A stretch of 64,000 nucleotides of DNA, from positions 1 through 64,000 of the forward strand of contig NZ_JAHLME010000008.1 in the NCBI RefSeq assembly GCF_018919395.1. The letters run 5' to 3'. The notes beneath the pieces are model-generated. The model was given only the letters and a program-made list of their open reading frames with translations. It had not been told where the DNA came from and ran no database searches. This DNA comes from Geomonas azotofigens. Its GTDB lineage: Bacteria; Desulfobacterota; Desulfuromonadia; Geobacterales; Geobacteraceae. Every line of letters begins with the position of its first letter. Within the stretch, counting starts at the first letter, position 1. Positions 29,462 to 39,999 of this stretch are shown in pieces. The position numbers and the translations under genes were made by a program.

Positions 29462-30838
29462 ATGCAAACTCGCAGGCGTCACAGGCTTTTTATCTACGCC
29501 GGGCTTCTCTCCGCCGCACTCTCCGGTTGCGGCGGTTCCTCCTCCAAAGACCATATCCCCTCCACCGTCAGCATCTTCTTCAGCCACAGCGTCATCTTCA
29601 GGAACCACAGCACCTTCACCATGGGGTACAACGGTTTCGGCCAGCTGGGCGACGGCACCCTGACCAAGCGCGAAGTCGCGGTTCACGTGCCGGGGGCTGA
29701 CAACATGGTTCTGCCGGGCGCCAAGGCCGTGGCGGGCAACGAGCACACCATGGTGTTCGGCAACATCTCGAGCCTGATCTCCACCTGGGGGTACAACCTC
29801 TACGGTCAGCTCGGCGCGGGAAGCAAGGTCTCCACGACCTATCCCGATGCCTACAGCTCCAAGCCGGTGGAGGTCTGGATGCACGCCACCGTCACCGACA
29901 TCGCAGCGGGCGGCTACCACTCGCTCGCCGTCGCCGGCGACAAGCTTTACGCCTGGGGGCAGAACACCTACCATCAGGCTGGCAACGCCACTTCCACCAC
30001 CAACTATACTGCCCCCGTCCTGGTCACCACCGGTCGCGACGGCGAGAACCTGACCCAGCTGCATCCCATTCAGGTGGCAGCCGGCGGCCTCCATTCCCTC
30101 GCGCTCCTGAGCACCGGCGGCGGCACCCCCGTCAACTACGTCTACGCCTGGGGCGGAAATGACTTCGGGCAGGTCGGTTTCGGCAAGACCAGCTTCGGCA
30201 CCTACTCGACCAGCAGCGCGCATCCCAGAAGGATGACCTTCCCTTCGGAAGTGACCGGCACTATCGAGCAGATCGCCGCCCTAGGGAGCGCGAGCCTCGC
30301 CCTCGAAGTGCAAAGAAACAACCTCGGCGCCATCACCTCCGAGATCCTGTGGGGCTGGGGCTACAACGACGCGGGGGAGCTTGGCGACCTGATCGAGCAC
30401 GGCAAAGTCACGCCGCTGACCTTGAAGAGCAGCCCCGATCCGGTCCGGGTGTTGACCGTGGACGTCGCCGGTACCGGCAAGGAAATCAAGAAGATGGCCA
30501 CCGGGACTAACCATATCCTGCTGCTCTTGGGGGCTCCCGGCAACGACGGCAGCGACGGCAGCTACGAGATCCAGTCCATCGGGAACAACTACTACGGCCA
30601 GCTTGGCAACGGCACCTTCGACAACACCAGCAGCCTCGTCTACGTGCTTCAGGCGCTGGGCGGCGCCCGCTTCACCGGGCCCACCGACATCGCCGCCTTC
30701 GGCACCAGTTCCTTCGCCAAGGTGAACGGCGTCTGGTACGCCTGGGGCAATAACAGCTTCGGGCAGGTCGGCAACAAGGTCGACACCACGGCGGGAGTTC
30801 CCTATTTCAAGACGCCGGTCACGGTGAAGTTCCAGTAG
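29462..30838 (+). CDS. RCC1-repeat lipoprotein
   Basis: 458 aa. Lipobox LSGC (Cys about residue 22) after a hydrophobic signal, then at least six RCC1-like repeats with the pattern W/Y-G-x-N-x-x-G-Q-L/V-G (for example GYNGFGQLGDGT, GYNLYGQLGAGS, GGNDFGQVGFG, GNNYYGQLGNGT, GNNSFGQVGNK). These fold as a seven-blade beta propeller, here probably on the outer membrane facing periplasm or surface. Ligand unknown; bacterial RCC1 proteins are often secreted binders. Single gene. Confidence 0.85.
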   Translation: MQTRRRHRLFIYAGLLSAALSGCGGSSSKDHIPSTVSIFFSHSVIFRNHSTFTMGYNGFGQLGDGTLTKREVAVHVPGADNMVLPGAKAVAGNEHTMVFGNISSLISTWGYNLYGQLGAGSKVSTTYPDAYSSKPVEVWMHATVTDIAAGGYHSLAVAGDKLYAWGQNTYHQAGNATSTTNYTAPVLVTTGRDGENLTQLHPIQVAAGGLHSLALLSTGGGTPVNYVYAWGGNDFGQVGFGKTSFGTYSTSSAHPRRMTFPSEVTGTIEQIAALGSASLALEVQRNNLGAITSEILWGWGYNDAGELGDLIEHGKVTPLTLKSSPDPVRVLTVDVAGTGKEIKKMATGTNHILLLLGAPGNDGSDGSYEIQSIGNNYYGQLGNGTFDNTSSLVYVLQALGGARFTGPTDIAAFGTSSFAKVNGVWYAWGNNSFGQVGNKVDTTAGVPYFKTPVTVKFQ

Positions 30839-30903
30839 CACATTTGTCAGGATAGATACGGCTTTAGCCTTGTGTCACGGGCTGAGCCGTACCCCCTTTT
30901 CCC

Positions 30904-30932
30904 TTGACTTGGCTGGCGCAAATAGTTTAGTT
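30904..30932 (+). promoter_or_regulatory. Sigma70-type promoter for lysS
   Basis: TTGACT (30904-30909), 17-nt spacer, TTAGTT (30927-30932), about 50 nt before the start. Confidence 0.5.
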
Positions 30933-30981
30933 TGACGGATTGTTTCACAGCCCAACGCGGTAAAGAAAGGTTGCAGATAAC

Positions 30982-32460
30982 ATGGAAGAGTTGAGCGAAC
31001 TGCTGCTGCAGAGAAGACGCAAGGTAGATGCATTGTGGGAAGCGGGTATCAACCCGTACCCGAACGATTACAAGCCCCAGCACACCTCCGCCGACGTGCG
31101 CGACGCCTACGGCGACAAGGAAGTGATCGAGGACGACCCGCAGACCTTCGTGGTCGCCGGCCGCATCATCATGCGCCGCTCTTTCGGCAAGGCCGCCTTC
31201 GTGCAGGTGCAGGACCGCAAGGGGCGCATGCAGCTGTACCTGAAGAAGGACACTCTCGGCGAGGAGCTCTTCGCCGAGTTCGAGAACTACGACATCGGCG
31301 ACATCATCGGCGCCACCGGCACCCCGTTCCGCACCAAGACCGGCGAGCTGTCCCTCGCCGTCTCCACCGTCCGCCTCCTGACCAAGTCGCTTTTGCCGCT
31401 GCCGGAGAAGTTCCACGGCCTCACCGACGTGGAGACCCGCTACCGCCAGCGCTACGTCGACCTGATCGTCTCCCCGGAGGTGCGCGAGGTCTTCTACAAG
31501 CGCTCCAAGATCGTGCAGCTCATCCGCGAGTTCATGACCAAAAAGGACTTCCTCGAGGTCGAGACCCCGATGATGCAGCCGATCCCCGGCGGCGCCACCG
31601 CGAAGCCGTTCGTGACCCACCACAACGCCCTGGACATGGAACTGTTCCTGCGCATCGCCCCGGAGCTCTACCTGAAGCGCCTGGTGGTCGGCGGCTTCGA
31701 GCGCGTCTTCGAGATCAACCGCAACTTCCGTAACGAAGGCATCTCGGTGCGTCACAACCCCGAGTTCACCATGATGGAGTTTTACCAGGCCTACGCGACC
31801 TTCGAGGACCTGATGAATTTCACCGAGGAGCTCCTCTGCCACGTGACCCAGGAACTCCTGGGAACGCTCGACTTCACCTACGGCGGCGAGGCGATCAGCT
31901 TCCAGCGCCCCTGGAAGAGGTTCACCGTGAAGGAGGCCATCCTCGAGTACGGCGACATCGACGCGAAGTCCCTCGAGGACCGCGACCTCGCCTACGCCTA
32001 CTCCCAAAAGATCGGGCTGGAGCTTCCCGAGGACATCGGCTACGGCAAGCTGATCACCGAGATCTTCGAGGAGGTCGCCGAGACCAAGCTGATCCAGCCG
32101 ACCTTCATCACCAACTACCCGACCGAGGTGTCGCCCCTTTCCCGGAAGAACGACCACGACCCGGACTACGTGGACCGCTTCGAGTTCTTCTGCGCAGGGC
32201 GCGAGATGGCTAACGCCTTCTCGGAGCTGAACGACCCGCGCGACCAGAAGGAGCGCTTCCTGGCCCAGGTCGCCGCCAAGGACAAGGGTGACGAGGAGGC
32301 GCACTACATGGACGAGGATTACATCCGCGCCCTGGAGTACGGCCTGCCGCCGACCGCCGGCGAGGGTATCGGCATCGACCGCCTGGTCATGCTCCTCACC
32401 GACTCCCCGTCGATCCGCGACGTCATCCTGTTCCCGCAGCTGCGCAAAGAGGGCAAATAA
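30982..32460 (+). CDS. lysS: Lysyl-tRNA synthetase, class II
   Basis: 492 aa. Charges tRNA-Lys. N-terminal OB-fold anticodon-binding domain (residues about 55-145), class II motif 1 in FLEVETPMMQPIPGG, motif 2 FEINRNFRNEG with RHNPEFTMMEFY, and motif 3 GIGIDRLVMLL. SD AAAGG. Its stop codon overlaps the lolC/E start (TAATG), so it is likely translationally coupled to the lipoprotein transporter. Confidence 0.97.
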   Translation: MEELSELLLQRRRKVDALWEAGINPYPNDYKPQHTSADVRDAYGDKEVIEDDPQTFVVAGRIIMRRSFGKAAFVQVQDRKGRMQLYLKKDTLGEELFAEFENYDIGDIIGATGTPFRTKTGELSLAVSTVRLLTKSLLPLPEKFHGLTDVETRYRQRYVDLIVSPEVREVFYKRSKIVQLIREFMTKKDFLEVETPMMQPIPGGATAKPFVTHHNALDMELFLRIAPELYLKRLVVGGFERVFEINRNFRNEGISVRHNPEFTMMEFYQAYATFEDLMNFTEELLCHVTQELLGTLDFTYGGEAISFQRPWKRFTVKEAILEYGDIDAKSLEDRDLAYAYSQKIGLELPEDIGYGKLITEIFEEVAETKLIQPTFITNYPTEVSPLSRKNDHDPDYVDRFEFFCAGREMANAFSELNDPRDQKERFLAQVAAKDKGDEEAHYMDEDYIRALEYGLPPTAGEGIGIDRLVMLLTDSPSIRDVILFPQLRKEGK

Positions 32461-33702
32461 TGCCCTTTGAGCTCTTCATAGGGCTGCGCTACCTGAAGGC
32501 CAAGCGCAAATCGACCTTCATCTCGCTGATCACCCTGATCTCGGTGGCCGGCGTGGCGCTGGGTGTCATGGCCCTCATCATCGTGCTGGCCGTGATGACC
32601 GGGTTCGAGGAGGACCTCAAGGAGAAGATCCTGGGGACCAACGCCCATATCGTGGTCCTCAACGGCGTCGGCGCCGTGCAGGACTACCCGCAGGTGATGA
32701 AGAAGCTGCAGGGGATCGACGGCGTGGTCGCCGCCACCCCGTTCATCTACAACCAGGTCATGCTCTCCACCGGCAAGAACGTTTCCGGCGTGGTGCTGCG
32801 CGGCATCGACGTGGCCACCGACGCCAAGGTGACCAACCTGCACAAGTCGATGGTCGAAGGGGACCTGAACTCGCTGGAAGCCGAGGTGGGGAAAACGCCG
32901 GGGGTGGTGATCGGCAAGGAACTCGCCAAGAACCTGGGACTCTTCCTGGGGGACACGGTCGACGTCATCTCCCCGATGGGGAACATCACCCCGCTCGGCA
33001 TGATGCCCAAGCTGAACCGCTTCCGCATCACCGGCATCTTCAACACGGGCATGTTCGAGTACGACTCGACGCTCGCCTACGTCTCGCTCAAGGAAGCCCA
33101 GCAGTTCCTGGGGCTGGGCGACGTGGTGACCGGGATCCAGTTGAAGGTGCGCGACGTCTACAAGACCGGCGAGCTGGCCCGCCGGATCGACCGCGAACTG
33201 GGCCCCCCGTACCACGCCCGCGACTGGATGCAGATGAACAAGAACATCCTGTTCGCGCTGAAGACCGAGAAGAGCGTCATGTTCATCATCCTGACCCTGA
33301 TCGTGCTGGTGGCGGCCTTCGGCATCGCCTCGACGCTGTTCATGGTGGTCATGGAGAAGACCCGCGACATCGCGATACTGAAGTCGATGGGGGCGACCAG
33401 CCGCAGCATCATGCGCATCTTCGTCTTCGAGGGGCTCATCATCGGCGTCCTGGGCACCATCCTCGGCGTACTGGGGGGACTCCTGGTCGCCCTCAACCTG
33501 GAGCCGATTGTCTCGGTGATCCAGAAGCTGACCGGGTTCGAGCTTTTCAGCAAGGATATCTACTACCTGGACCACTTCCCGTCCCAGGTGGTGGCCTCCG
33601 ACGTGGTGCTGATCAGCGTCACCGCCGTGCTCATCTCCTTCGCCGCGACGCTGTACCCCTCCTGGGCCGCCTCGCGCATGGCCCCGGCGGAGGCACTGCG
33701 CT

Positions 33703-33710
<8 letters not shown>
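32460..33710 (+). CDS. lolC: Lipoprotein-releasing ABC transporter permease (LolC/E type)
   Basis: 416 aa inner-membrane protein. TM1 at about 22-45, a large periplasmic MacB-like domain (about 46-265), then three TM segments (about 270-295, 318-345, 375-400) in the FtsX layout. The start [16 protein letters not shown] with a following [17 protein letters not shown] matches LolC/LolE. With LolD it extracts outer-membrane lipoproteins. Only one permease is present here, so a homodimeric LolF-type complex is likely. Confidence 0.93.
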
Positions 33711-34383
<673 letters not shown>

Positions 34384-34441
34384 AGCGGCGCCTCCCTTTT
34401 TTAATCGATGATTATTCTTTTTGCCTTTTTCGGGGGACCCT

Positions 34442-36853
34442 TTGCTGCGTAAATCGTTATCTACCCTGCTTGCCGCTCAGCTGATGCTTTGTCTGACGGT
34501 TTCCTCCGCCCAGGCCGAGCAGGCTGCCGCGGGGAAGGCCACCGATCCCGCCGCGGGTAAAGCCGCTGCCGACAAGGCCGCCGGCGAGAAGGCCGCCGGC
34601 GAGCAGGCGGCGAGTGACAAGGTTGTGGCGGTCAAGGTCGGCGGCAACCACCGCATCGAGACCGCGGCCATCCTCCAGGCGGTCCGCCTCAAGGCGGGCG
34701 ACCTCGTCACGCCCGACAAGGTCGACGCCGACATCCGCGCCATCTACAAGCTCGGGCACTTCACCGACGTCAAGGCGCAGAGCGAGGCGAAGGACGGCGG
34801 CGTCGTCGTCGAATACGTGGTGACCGAGAAGCCGATCGTGCGCGAAGTGAAGATCGAGGGGGCCAAGGAGCTCTCCACGGACAAGGTGCGCGAGGCGATC
34901 GACATCAAGCCCAACAGCGTCTTCTCCGCCAAGGACCTGCAAAAGAGCGTCAAGAAGGTGAAGAAGCTCTATACCGACGAGGGGTACTACCTCGCCGAGG
35001 TCTCCGGCGACCTGAGCATCCGCTCCGATACCGAGGTGCACGTCATCTTCCGCATCAAGGAAGGGGACAAGGTGCTCATCCAGCAGATCGAGTTCGACGG
35101 CAACCACGCCTTCCCGGACAAGAAGCTGAAGAAGACCATGGAGACCAACGAGAAGTGGTTCCTGTCCTGGCTGACCGGCGCGGGCACCTACAAGGAAGAG
35201 GTGCTCAAGAACGACGTCAACCTCCTCACCGAGCACTACATGAACAACGGCTACGTCAACGTGAAGGTGGGCGAGCCGAAGGTGGAGCTGCTGTCCGACC
35301 GCAAGGGGCTCAAGGTGACCATCGGCATCACCGAGGGTGAGCAGTACCGCATCGGCAAGTTGGGCTTCAAGGGGGAACTCCTGGAGAGCGAGACCGTGCT
35401 CAACGGCAAGCTCAAGGAGAAGCCCGGCCAGCTCTTCAGCCGCGCCGACCTGCGCGCCGACGTCTTCGGCCTGACCGACCTGTACGCGGACAAGGGGTAC
35501 GCCTTCGCCAACGCCAACCCGCTCACCAAGATGAACCCCGACAGCCACACCATCGACATCACCTTCGACATGGAGAAGGGGCAGAAAGTCACCATCGACC
35601 GGATCAACATCAGCGGCAACGTGAAGACCCGCGACAAGGTGGTGCGCCGCGAACTGAGGCTCGACGAGGGGGACCTGTACAGCTCCACCGCGCTCAAAAA
35701 GAGCAAGCAGAACCTGATGAACACCGGCTTCTTCGAGGAGGCCAACCTGGCCACCGCCAAGGGGAGCGCCGCCGACAAGCTCGACCTGAACGTCGAGGTC
35801 AAGGAGAAGCCGACCGGGACCTTCAGCATCGGCGCCGGTTACAGCTCGCTGGACGGCATCATCGGCCAGGGGTCGGTGCAGCAGGCGAACTTCCTGGGGC
35901 TGGGCCTCAAGATGACCGCCGCCGCGTCGCTGGGGAGCAAGTCGCAGACCTACAACCTCGGCCTCACCGATCCGTACTTCATGGACACCAAGTGGACCCT
36001 GGGCGCCGATATCTACCGCAACGAGCGCCAGTACCTCGACTACACCCGCAGGGCCACCGGCGGCGACATCAAGGCGGGCTACCCCCTCACCGACACGGTG
36101 AGCACCTTCTGGCTCTACAAGTACGAGACCAAGGAGATCTTCGACGAGTCCGAGGACCTGCGTCTGAACATCCTGAACGGGACGGTGCTGCAACCGGAGA
36201 CCAACTCCACCACCAGCGCCATCATCGGCAGCCTCTCCAGGAACACCACCGATTACCGGCTCGATCCCTCCACGGGGATGATGAACTCCCTCTCCATCGA
36301 ATTCGCCGGCGTGGGGGGGAGCAACCGCTACATCAAGTACATTACCGAGCACACCCTGTTCCAGCCGCTGTTCTACGGCGTCGGGTCCGTCCGCGGTACT
36401 CTGGGGTACGTCCAGTCCTACGGCGGCAAAGAGGTCCCCATCGACGAGAAGTTCTACCTGGGCGGCATCAGCTCGCTGCGCGGCTATTCCTCCAGGACCG
36501 TCAGCCCGAACAAGACCACCCCGGTCCCGGTCTCCGGCATCGGCGGCCTGACCGGCAGTAAGGACAACCGCGTCTACCTGGGCGGTGCCGTCGAGGCCGT
36601 GGCCAACGTGGAATGGACCTTCCCGCTGCTGAAGGACGCGGGGCTGAAAGGGGTCGTCTTCTTCGACGCCGGTAACTGCGACAACACCTTCAACGGCACC
36701 TTCAATAACATCCTCACCTCGTACGGCGGCGGCATCAGGTGGTACTCGCCGATCGGCCCGCTGAGGCTCGAGTACGGGGTTCCCCTGAACCCGAGGGAAG
36801 GGATCGACAGCAAGGGCGGCAAGCTCGAATTCTCAATCGGCAGCATCTTCTAA
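34442..36853 (+). CDS. bamA: Outer membrane protein assembly factor BamA
   Basis: 803 aa from TTG 34442 (GGGGGA upstream; an in-frame TTG at 34421 lacks an SD). Signal peptide at about 1-25, then a low-complexity Ala/Gly/Lys linker (about 26-60), five POTRA domains (about 65-420) and a 16-strand Omp85 barrel ending in F. The conserved barrel-lid motif is present in ISSLRGYSSR, and the final strand is KLEFSIGSIF. Inserts beta-barrel proteins in the outer membrane. Upstream of skp and the lpx genes, the classical order. The linker is unusual for BamA. Confidence 0.96.
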   Translation: MLRKSLSTLLAAQLMLCLTVSSAQAEQAAAGKATDPAAGKAAADKAAGEKAAGEQAASDKVVAVKVGGNHRIETAAILQAVRLKAGDLVTPDKVDADIRAIYKLGHFTDVKAQSEAKDGGVVVEYVVTEKPIVREVKIEGAKELSTDKVREAIDIKPNSVFSAKDLQKSVKKVKKLYTDEGYYLAEVSGDLSIRSDTEVHVIFRIKEGDKVLIQQIEFDGNHAFPDKKLKKTMETNEKWFLSWLTGAGTYKEEVLKNDVNLLTEHYMNNGYVNVKVGEPKVELLSDRKGLKVTIGITEGEQYRIGKLGFKGELLESETVLNGKLKEKPGQLFSRADLRADVFGLTDLYADKGYAFANANPLTKMNPDSHTIDITFDMEKGQKVTIDRINISGNVKTRDKVVRRELRLDEGDLYSSTALKKSKQNLMNTGFFEEANLATAKGSAADKLDLNVEVKEKPTGTFSIGAGYSSLDGIIGQGSVQQANFLGLGLKMTAAASLGSKSQTYNLGLTDPYFMDTKWTLGADIYRNERQYLDYTRRATGGDIKAGYPLTDTVSTFWLYKYETKEIFDESEDLRLNILNGTVLQPETNSTTSAIIGSLSRNTTDYRLDPSTGMMNSLSIEFAGVGGSNRYIKYITEHTLFQPLFYGVGSVRGTLGYVQSYGGKEVPIDEKFYLGGISSLRGYSSRTVSPNKTTPVPVSGIGGLTGSKDNRVYLGGAVEAVANVEWTFPLLKDAGLKGVVFFDAGNCDNTFNGTFNNILTSYGGGIRWYSPIGPLRLEYGVPLNPREGIDSKGGKLEFSIGSIF

Positions 36854-36878
36854 ATCCATGCATTGCAAGGAGCAAGTC

Positions 36879-37394
36879 ATGAAACGTTTCATCGTGGCAA
36901 TTTCGCTGGTTCTGGCACTTCCGCTTTCGGTACTGGCCGCCGACGGTTCCAAGATCGGTTCCGTTGACATCCAGAGAGTGCTGTCGCAGTCCGACGCGGG
37001 CAAGGAGGCCAAGGACCAGCTGATGCAGAAGGCTTCCAAGTACGAGGCCGAGAAGGCGGCCAAGGAGGCCGAGCTCCTCAAGCTGAAGGGGGAGTTGGAG
37101 AGCCAGGGGACCGCGCTCTTGAACGAGTCCGCCCGCAGCGCCAAGGACCGTGACTACCAGAAGGGGATGAAGGATTACCAGCGTTTCCTGAAGGATGCCC
37201 AGGACGACCTGCAGTTGAAAAACGCCGAGTACACCAACAAGATTCTCGACGAGATCGGCAAGGTGGTCCAGGAGTTCGGTCGCAAGAGCGGCTACACCGC
37301 CATCTTCAGCAGGGAGACCATGGTCTACGTCGACCCCGCCGCCGATGTCACCGACGCGGTGCTGAAGACCTTCAACGAGAGCAGGAAGAAGTAG
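36879..37394 (+). CDS. skp: Periplasmic chaperone Skp/OmpH
   Basis: 171 aa from ATG 36879 (AAGGAG upstream; the frame extends to 36858). Signal peptide at about 1-20. Then the OmpH start GSVDIQRVLSQSDAGKEAKDQL, long coiled-coil tentacles (about 50-130) and a C-terminal strand (YTAIFSRETMVYVDPAADVTDAVL). Binds unfolded outer-membrane proteins for BamA. Length is usual. Confidence 0.93.
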   Translation: MKRFIVAISLVLALPLSVLAADGSKIGSVDIQRVLSQSDAGKEAKDQLMQKASKYEAEKAAKEAELLKLKGELESQGTALLNESARSAKDRDYQKGMKDYQRFLKDAQDDLQLKNAEYTNKILDEIGKVVQEFGRKSGYTAIFSRETMVYVDPAADVTDAVLKTFNESRKK

Positions 37395-37405
37395 AAACCT
37401 AACTG

Positions 37406-37564
37406 CCGTTCTACGTTCTATGTACGTTCTACGTTAGAAGCACGTCTGAAGGTGCGGATACCCTGCTGCCTCAGCCGTCACCGGATCATTTCGATGAGCC
37501 CCCTTTTCACGAAGGGGGACTTGTCGTTTTTAACGTAGAACATAAAACGTAGAACCTAGAACGG
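37406..37564. repeat. Inverted repeat pair between skp and lpxD
   Basis: Left arm 37406-37436 and right arm 37531-37564 are near-perfect inverted copies built of ACGTTCTA / TAGAACGT units. The 94 bp between contains a smaller palindrome CCCCCTTTTCACGAAGGGGG (37498-37519). No ORF of note. It could form a long hairpin in the bamA-lpx transcript. Confidence 0.75.
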
Positions 37565-37581
37565 TCTTCAAGGACGTTGCC

Positions 37582-38625
37582 ATGAAAAAGACACTTCGTG
37601 AGATTGCGGAATACCTCGGCGGCACGGTCGCCGGGGACGGCGAGATCCTGATCGGCGGGCTGGCCACGCTGGACGACGCGGGAGAGGGGCAGCTCACCTT
37701 CCTCGCCAACCCCAAGTACGCCGCAAAGGTCGCCACCACCAACGCCTCGGCCGTGCTCATGGGCATGGGCGGCAACACCCACGGCAAGAACGCCATCTTC
37801 CACGCCAACCCCTACCTGGCCTTCGCGAAGCTTTTGACCCTGTTCTACACCGCGCCTGCCGCGCCGCTGGGCGTGCTTCCCGGCGCCTTCGTGGCTCCCG
37901 GGGCGAAGATCGGCAAAGACGTCACCATCTACCCCGGCGCCAGCGTCGGCCCCGGCGTCACCGTCGGCGACCGCGTGACCCTGTACCCGGGCGTGGTGCT
38001 CTACCCCGGCTCCAGCGTGGGGGACGACGTCACCCTCTACGCCAACGTCAGTGTCCGCGAGCGCTGCCGCATCGGCAACCGGGTCACTATCCACGACGGC
38101 ACCGTGGTCGGCTCGGACGGCTTCGGCTATGCCCCCGACGGCAGCGCCTGGTACAAGATCCCGCAGATCGGCATCGTGGTCATCGAGGACGACGTCGAGA
38201 TCGGTTCCAACGCGGTCATCGACCGCGCCGCCCTCGAGGTGACCCGCATCAAGCGCGGCACCAAGATCGACAACCTGGTCCAGATCGCGCACAACTGCGT
38301 GATCGGCGAAGACTGCATGATCGTCTCCCAGGTGGGGATCTCGGGGAGCACCCAGCTTGGCAACCACGTCATCCTGGGCGGCCAGGTGGGCGTTGCCGGG
38401 CATCTCAAGATCGGCGACAACGTCATGATCGGCGCGCAGTCCGGCGTGCCGGGGAACGTCGAGCCGAACCAGGTCCTTTCCGGCACCCCGGTCATGCCGC
38501 ACCGCGAGTGGTTGAAGAGCTCGACCCTGGTCCCCAAGCTTCCCGAGTTCAGGAAGACCCTCTCCGCGCTGGAGAAGCGGGTGGCCGAGCTGGAAGAGAA
38601 GCTGGCGCAGAGCAACAACGACTGA
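37582..38625 (+). CDS. lpxD: UDP-3-O-(3-hydroxyacyl)glucosamine N-acyltransferase
   Basis: 347 aa. Third step of lipid A synthesis: adds the N-linked hydroxyacyl chain. N-terminal uridine-binding domain (about 1-100), then a left-handed beta helix of hexapeptide repeats ([20 protein letters not shown] onward) with catalytic His in [13 protein letters not shown], and a short C-terminal coiled coil ([17 protein letters not shown]). Length is normal. Confidence 0.95.
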   Translation: MKKTLREIAEYLGGTVAGDGEILIGGLATLDDAGEGQLTFLANPKYAAKVATTNASAVLMGMGGNTHGKNAIFHANPYLAFAKLLTLFYTAPAAPLGVLPGAFVAPGAKIGKDVTIYPGASVGPGVTVGDRVTLYPGVVLYPGSSVGDDVTLYANVSVRERCRIGNRVTIHDGTVVGSDGFGYAPDGSAWYKIPQIGIVVIEDDVEIGSNAVIDRAALEVTRIKRGTKIDNLVQIAHNCVIGEDCMIVSQVGISGSTQLGNHVILGGQVGVAGHLKIGDNVMIGAQSGVPGNVEPNQVLSGTPVMPHREWLKSSTLVPKLPEFRKTLSALEKRVAELEEKLAQSNND

Positions 38626-38685
38626 AATGAAATAACTTCGGCTCAAGCCCAAGGGGCGTGAGGCCGATGCGAGGAGAGAATCAGC

Positions 38686-39120
38686 ATGCTCGACATAGTC
38701 CAGATTATGGAAATTCTGCCCCACCGTTACCCGTTTCTCCTGATCGACAAGGTCCTCGAACTCGAGCCGGGCAAGCGCGTGGTGGCCATCAAGAACGTCA
38801 CCATGAACGAGCCCTTCTTCCAGGGGCACTTCCCGGGCTTCCCGGTCATGCCGGGGGTCCTCATCATCGAGGCGATGGCGCAGTCCGCCGCCATCCTCGC
38901 CTACACCGCGATGGGGGCCGATGCCAAGGAGAAGGTCAGCTACTTCATGGCCATCGACAACGCACGCTTCAGGAAACCGGTCAAGCCGGGCGACACCCTG
39001 AGGATCGAGGTGGAGACCCTGTTCAGCAAGCGCGGCATATGGAGCTGCGCCGCCAAGGCCTACGTGGGCGACACCCTGATGACCGAGGCGGAACTGAAGG
39101 CAACGCTGGGCGACAAGTAG
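38686..39120 (+). CDS. fabZ: 3-hydroxyacyl-ACP dehydratase FabZ
   Basis: 144 aa. Hot-dog fold dehydratase of fatty acid elongation. Hallmarks: [14 protein letters not shown] with the catalytic His, [19 protein letters not shown] with the catalytic Glu, and GDTLRIEVE. Sits between lpxD and lpxA, the common order that balances fatty acid and lipid A use of hydroxyacyl-ACP. SD is GAGGAGAG. Confidence 0.96.
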   Translation: MLDIVQIMEILPHRYPFLLIDKVLELEPGKRVVAIKNVTMNEPFFQGHFPGFPVMPGVLIIEAMAQSAAILAYTAMGADAKEKVSYFMAIDNARFRKPVKPGDTLRIEVETLFSKRGIWSCAAKAYVGDTLMTEAELKATLGDK

Positions 39121-39135
39121 TAAACGGAGAAAGCT

Positions 39136-39912
39136 ATGATCCACAGCACCGCAATAATCCACCCGGGCGCCAAGATCGCCGAGGGTGTCGAAATCGGCCC
39201 GTACGCCGTCATCGGCGAAAACGTGAGCATCGGCAAGGGGACCAAGATCGGTCCGCACGCGGTCATCGACGGCTGGACCGAGATCGGCGAGGCGAACACC
39301 ATCTTCCACATGGCCTCCGTGGGCGCCGTGCCGCAGGACCTCAAGTACCGCGGCGAGAAGACCTGGCTGAAGATCGGCAACGGCAACACCATCCGCGAGT
39401 TCGCCAGCCTGCACCTGGGCACGGTCACCGGCGACGGCGAGACCACCGTCGGCGACAGCAACCTGTTCATGGCCTACTCCCATGTGGCGCACGACTGCCA
39501 CATCGGCAACAACGTGATCATGGCCAACTCCGCGACCCTCGCCGGGCACGTCACCGTCGAGGACTACGCCATCCTGGGCGGGCTGTGCGCCGTGCTCCAG
39601 TTCATGCGTATCGGCGCGCACGTCATGGTGGGGGGGATGACCTCCGTCCCCATGGACGTTCCCCCGTACACCATCATCACCGGCGACCGTTCCGAAAGCC
39701 GGCTGCGCGGCCTGAACCTGATCGGGCTTAAGCGCCGCGGTTTCTCCGACGAGACCATCTCGAGCCTGAAGAAAGCCTACAAGCTCCTCTCCATGTCGGG
39801 ACTGAAGCTCGCGGAGGCAGTCGAGAAGATGAAGTCCGACGTTCCCAAGTGCCCCGAGGTGGATCACTTCATCGAGTTCATCGAGAGCTCCAAGCGCGGG
39901 GTCGCAAGGTAA
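39136..39912 (+). CDS. lpxA: UDP-N-acetylglucosamine acyltransferase
   Basis: 258 aa. First step of lipid A synthesis. Starts MIHSTAIIHPGAKIAEGVEIGPYAVIG with hexapeptide repeats, then SVGAVPQDLKYRGE, catalytic His in NLFMAYSHVAHDCHIGN, and a helical C-terminus (GLKRRGFSDETISSLKKAYKLL). 15 nt after fabZ. Confidence 0.97.
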   Translation: MIHSTAIIHPGAKIAEGVEIGPYAVIGENVSIGKGTKIGPHAVIDGWTEIGEANTIFHMASVGAVPQDLKYRGEKTWLKIGNGNTIREFASLHLGTVTGDGETTVGDSNLFMAYSHVAHDCHIGNNVIMANSATLAGHVTVEDYAILGGLCAVLQFMRIGAHVMVGGMTSVPMDVPPYTIITGDRSESRLRGLNLIGLKRRGFSDETISSLKKAYKLLSMSGLKLAEAVEKMKSDVPKCPEVDHFIEFIESSKRGVAR

Positions 39913-39916
39913 GAAG

Positions 39917-39988
39917 CAGGTTGAGGTTGAGGTTGAGGTTAAGGAAGACGCTTTTTCTCGACCTTAACCTCAACCTCAACCTGTTTTT
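39917..39988 (+). repeat. Long hairpin of AACCTC/GAGGTT repeats between lpxA and lpxB
   Basis: AGGTTGAGGTTGAGGTTAAGG (39924-39944, with extra GAGGTT unit before it) pairs perfectly over 21 bp with its complement at 39962-39982; the loop is 17 nt. GTTTTTC follows, so it may act as an attenuator or as an RNA-stabilising hairpin within the operon. Confidence 0.8.
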
Positions 39989-39999
39989 CAGAGGTTCTT

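Noticed and set aside
37507..39867. 786-aa minus-strand open frame across lpxD-fabZ-lpxA
   Set aside because: Antisense to three unmistakable genes.
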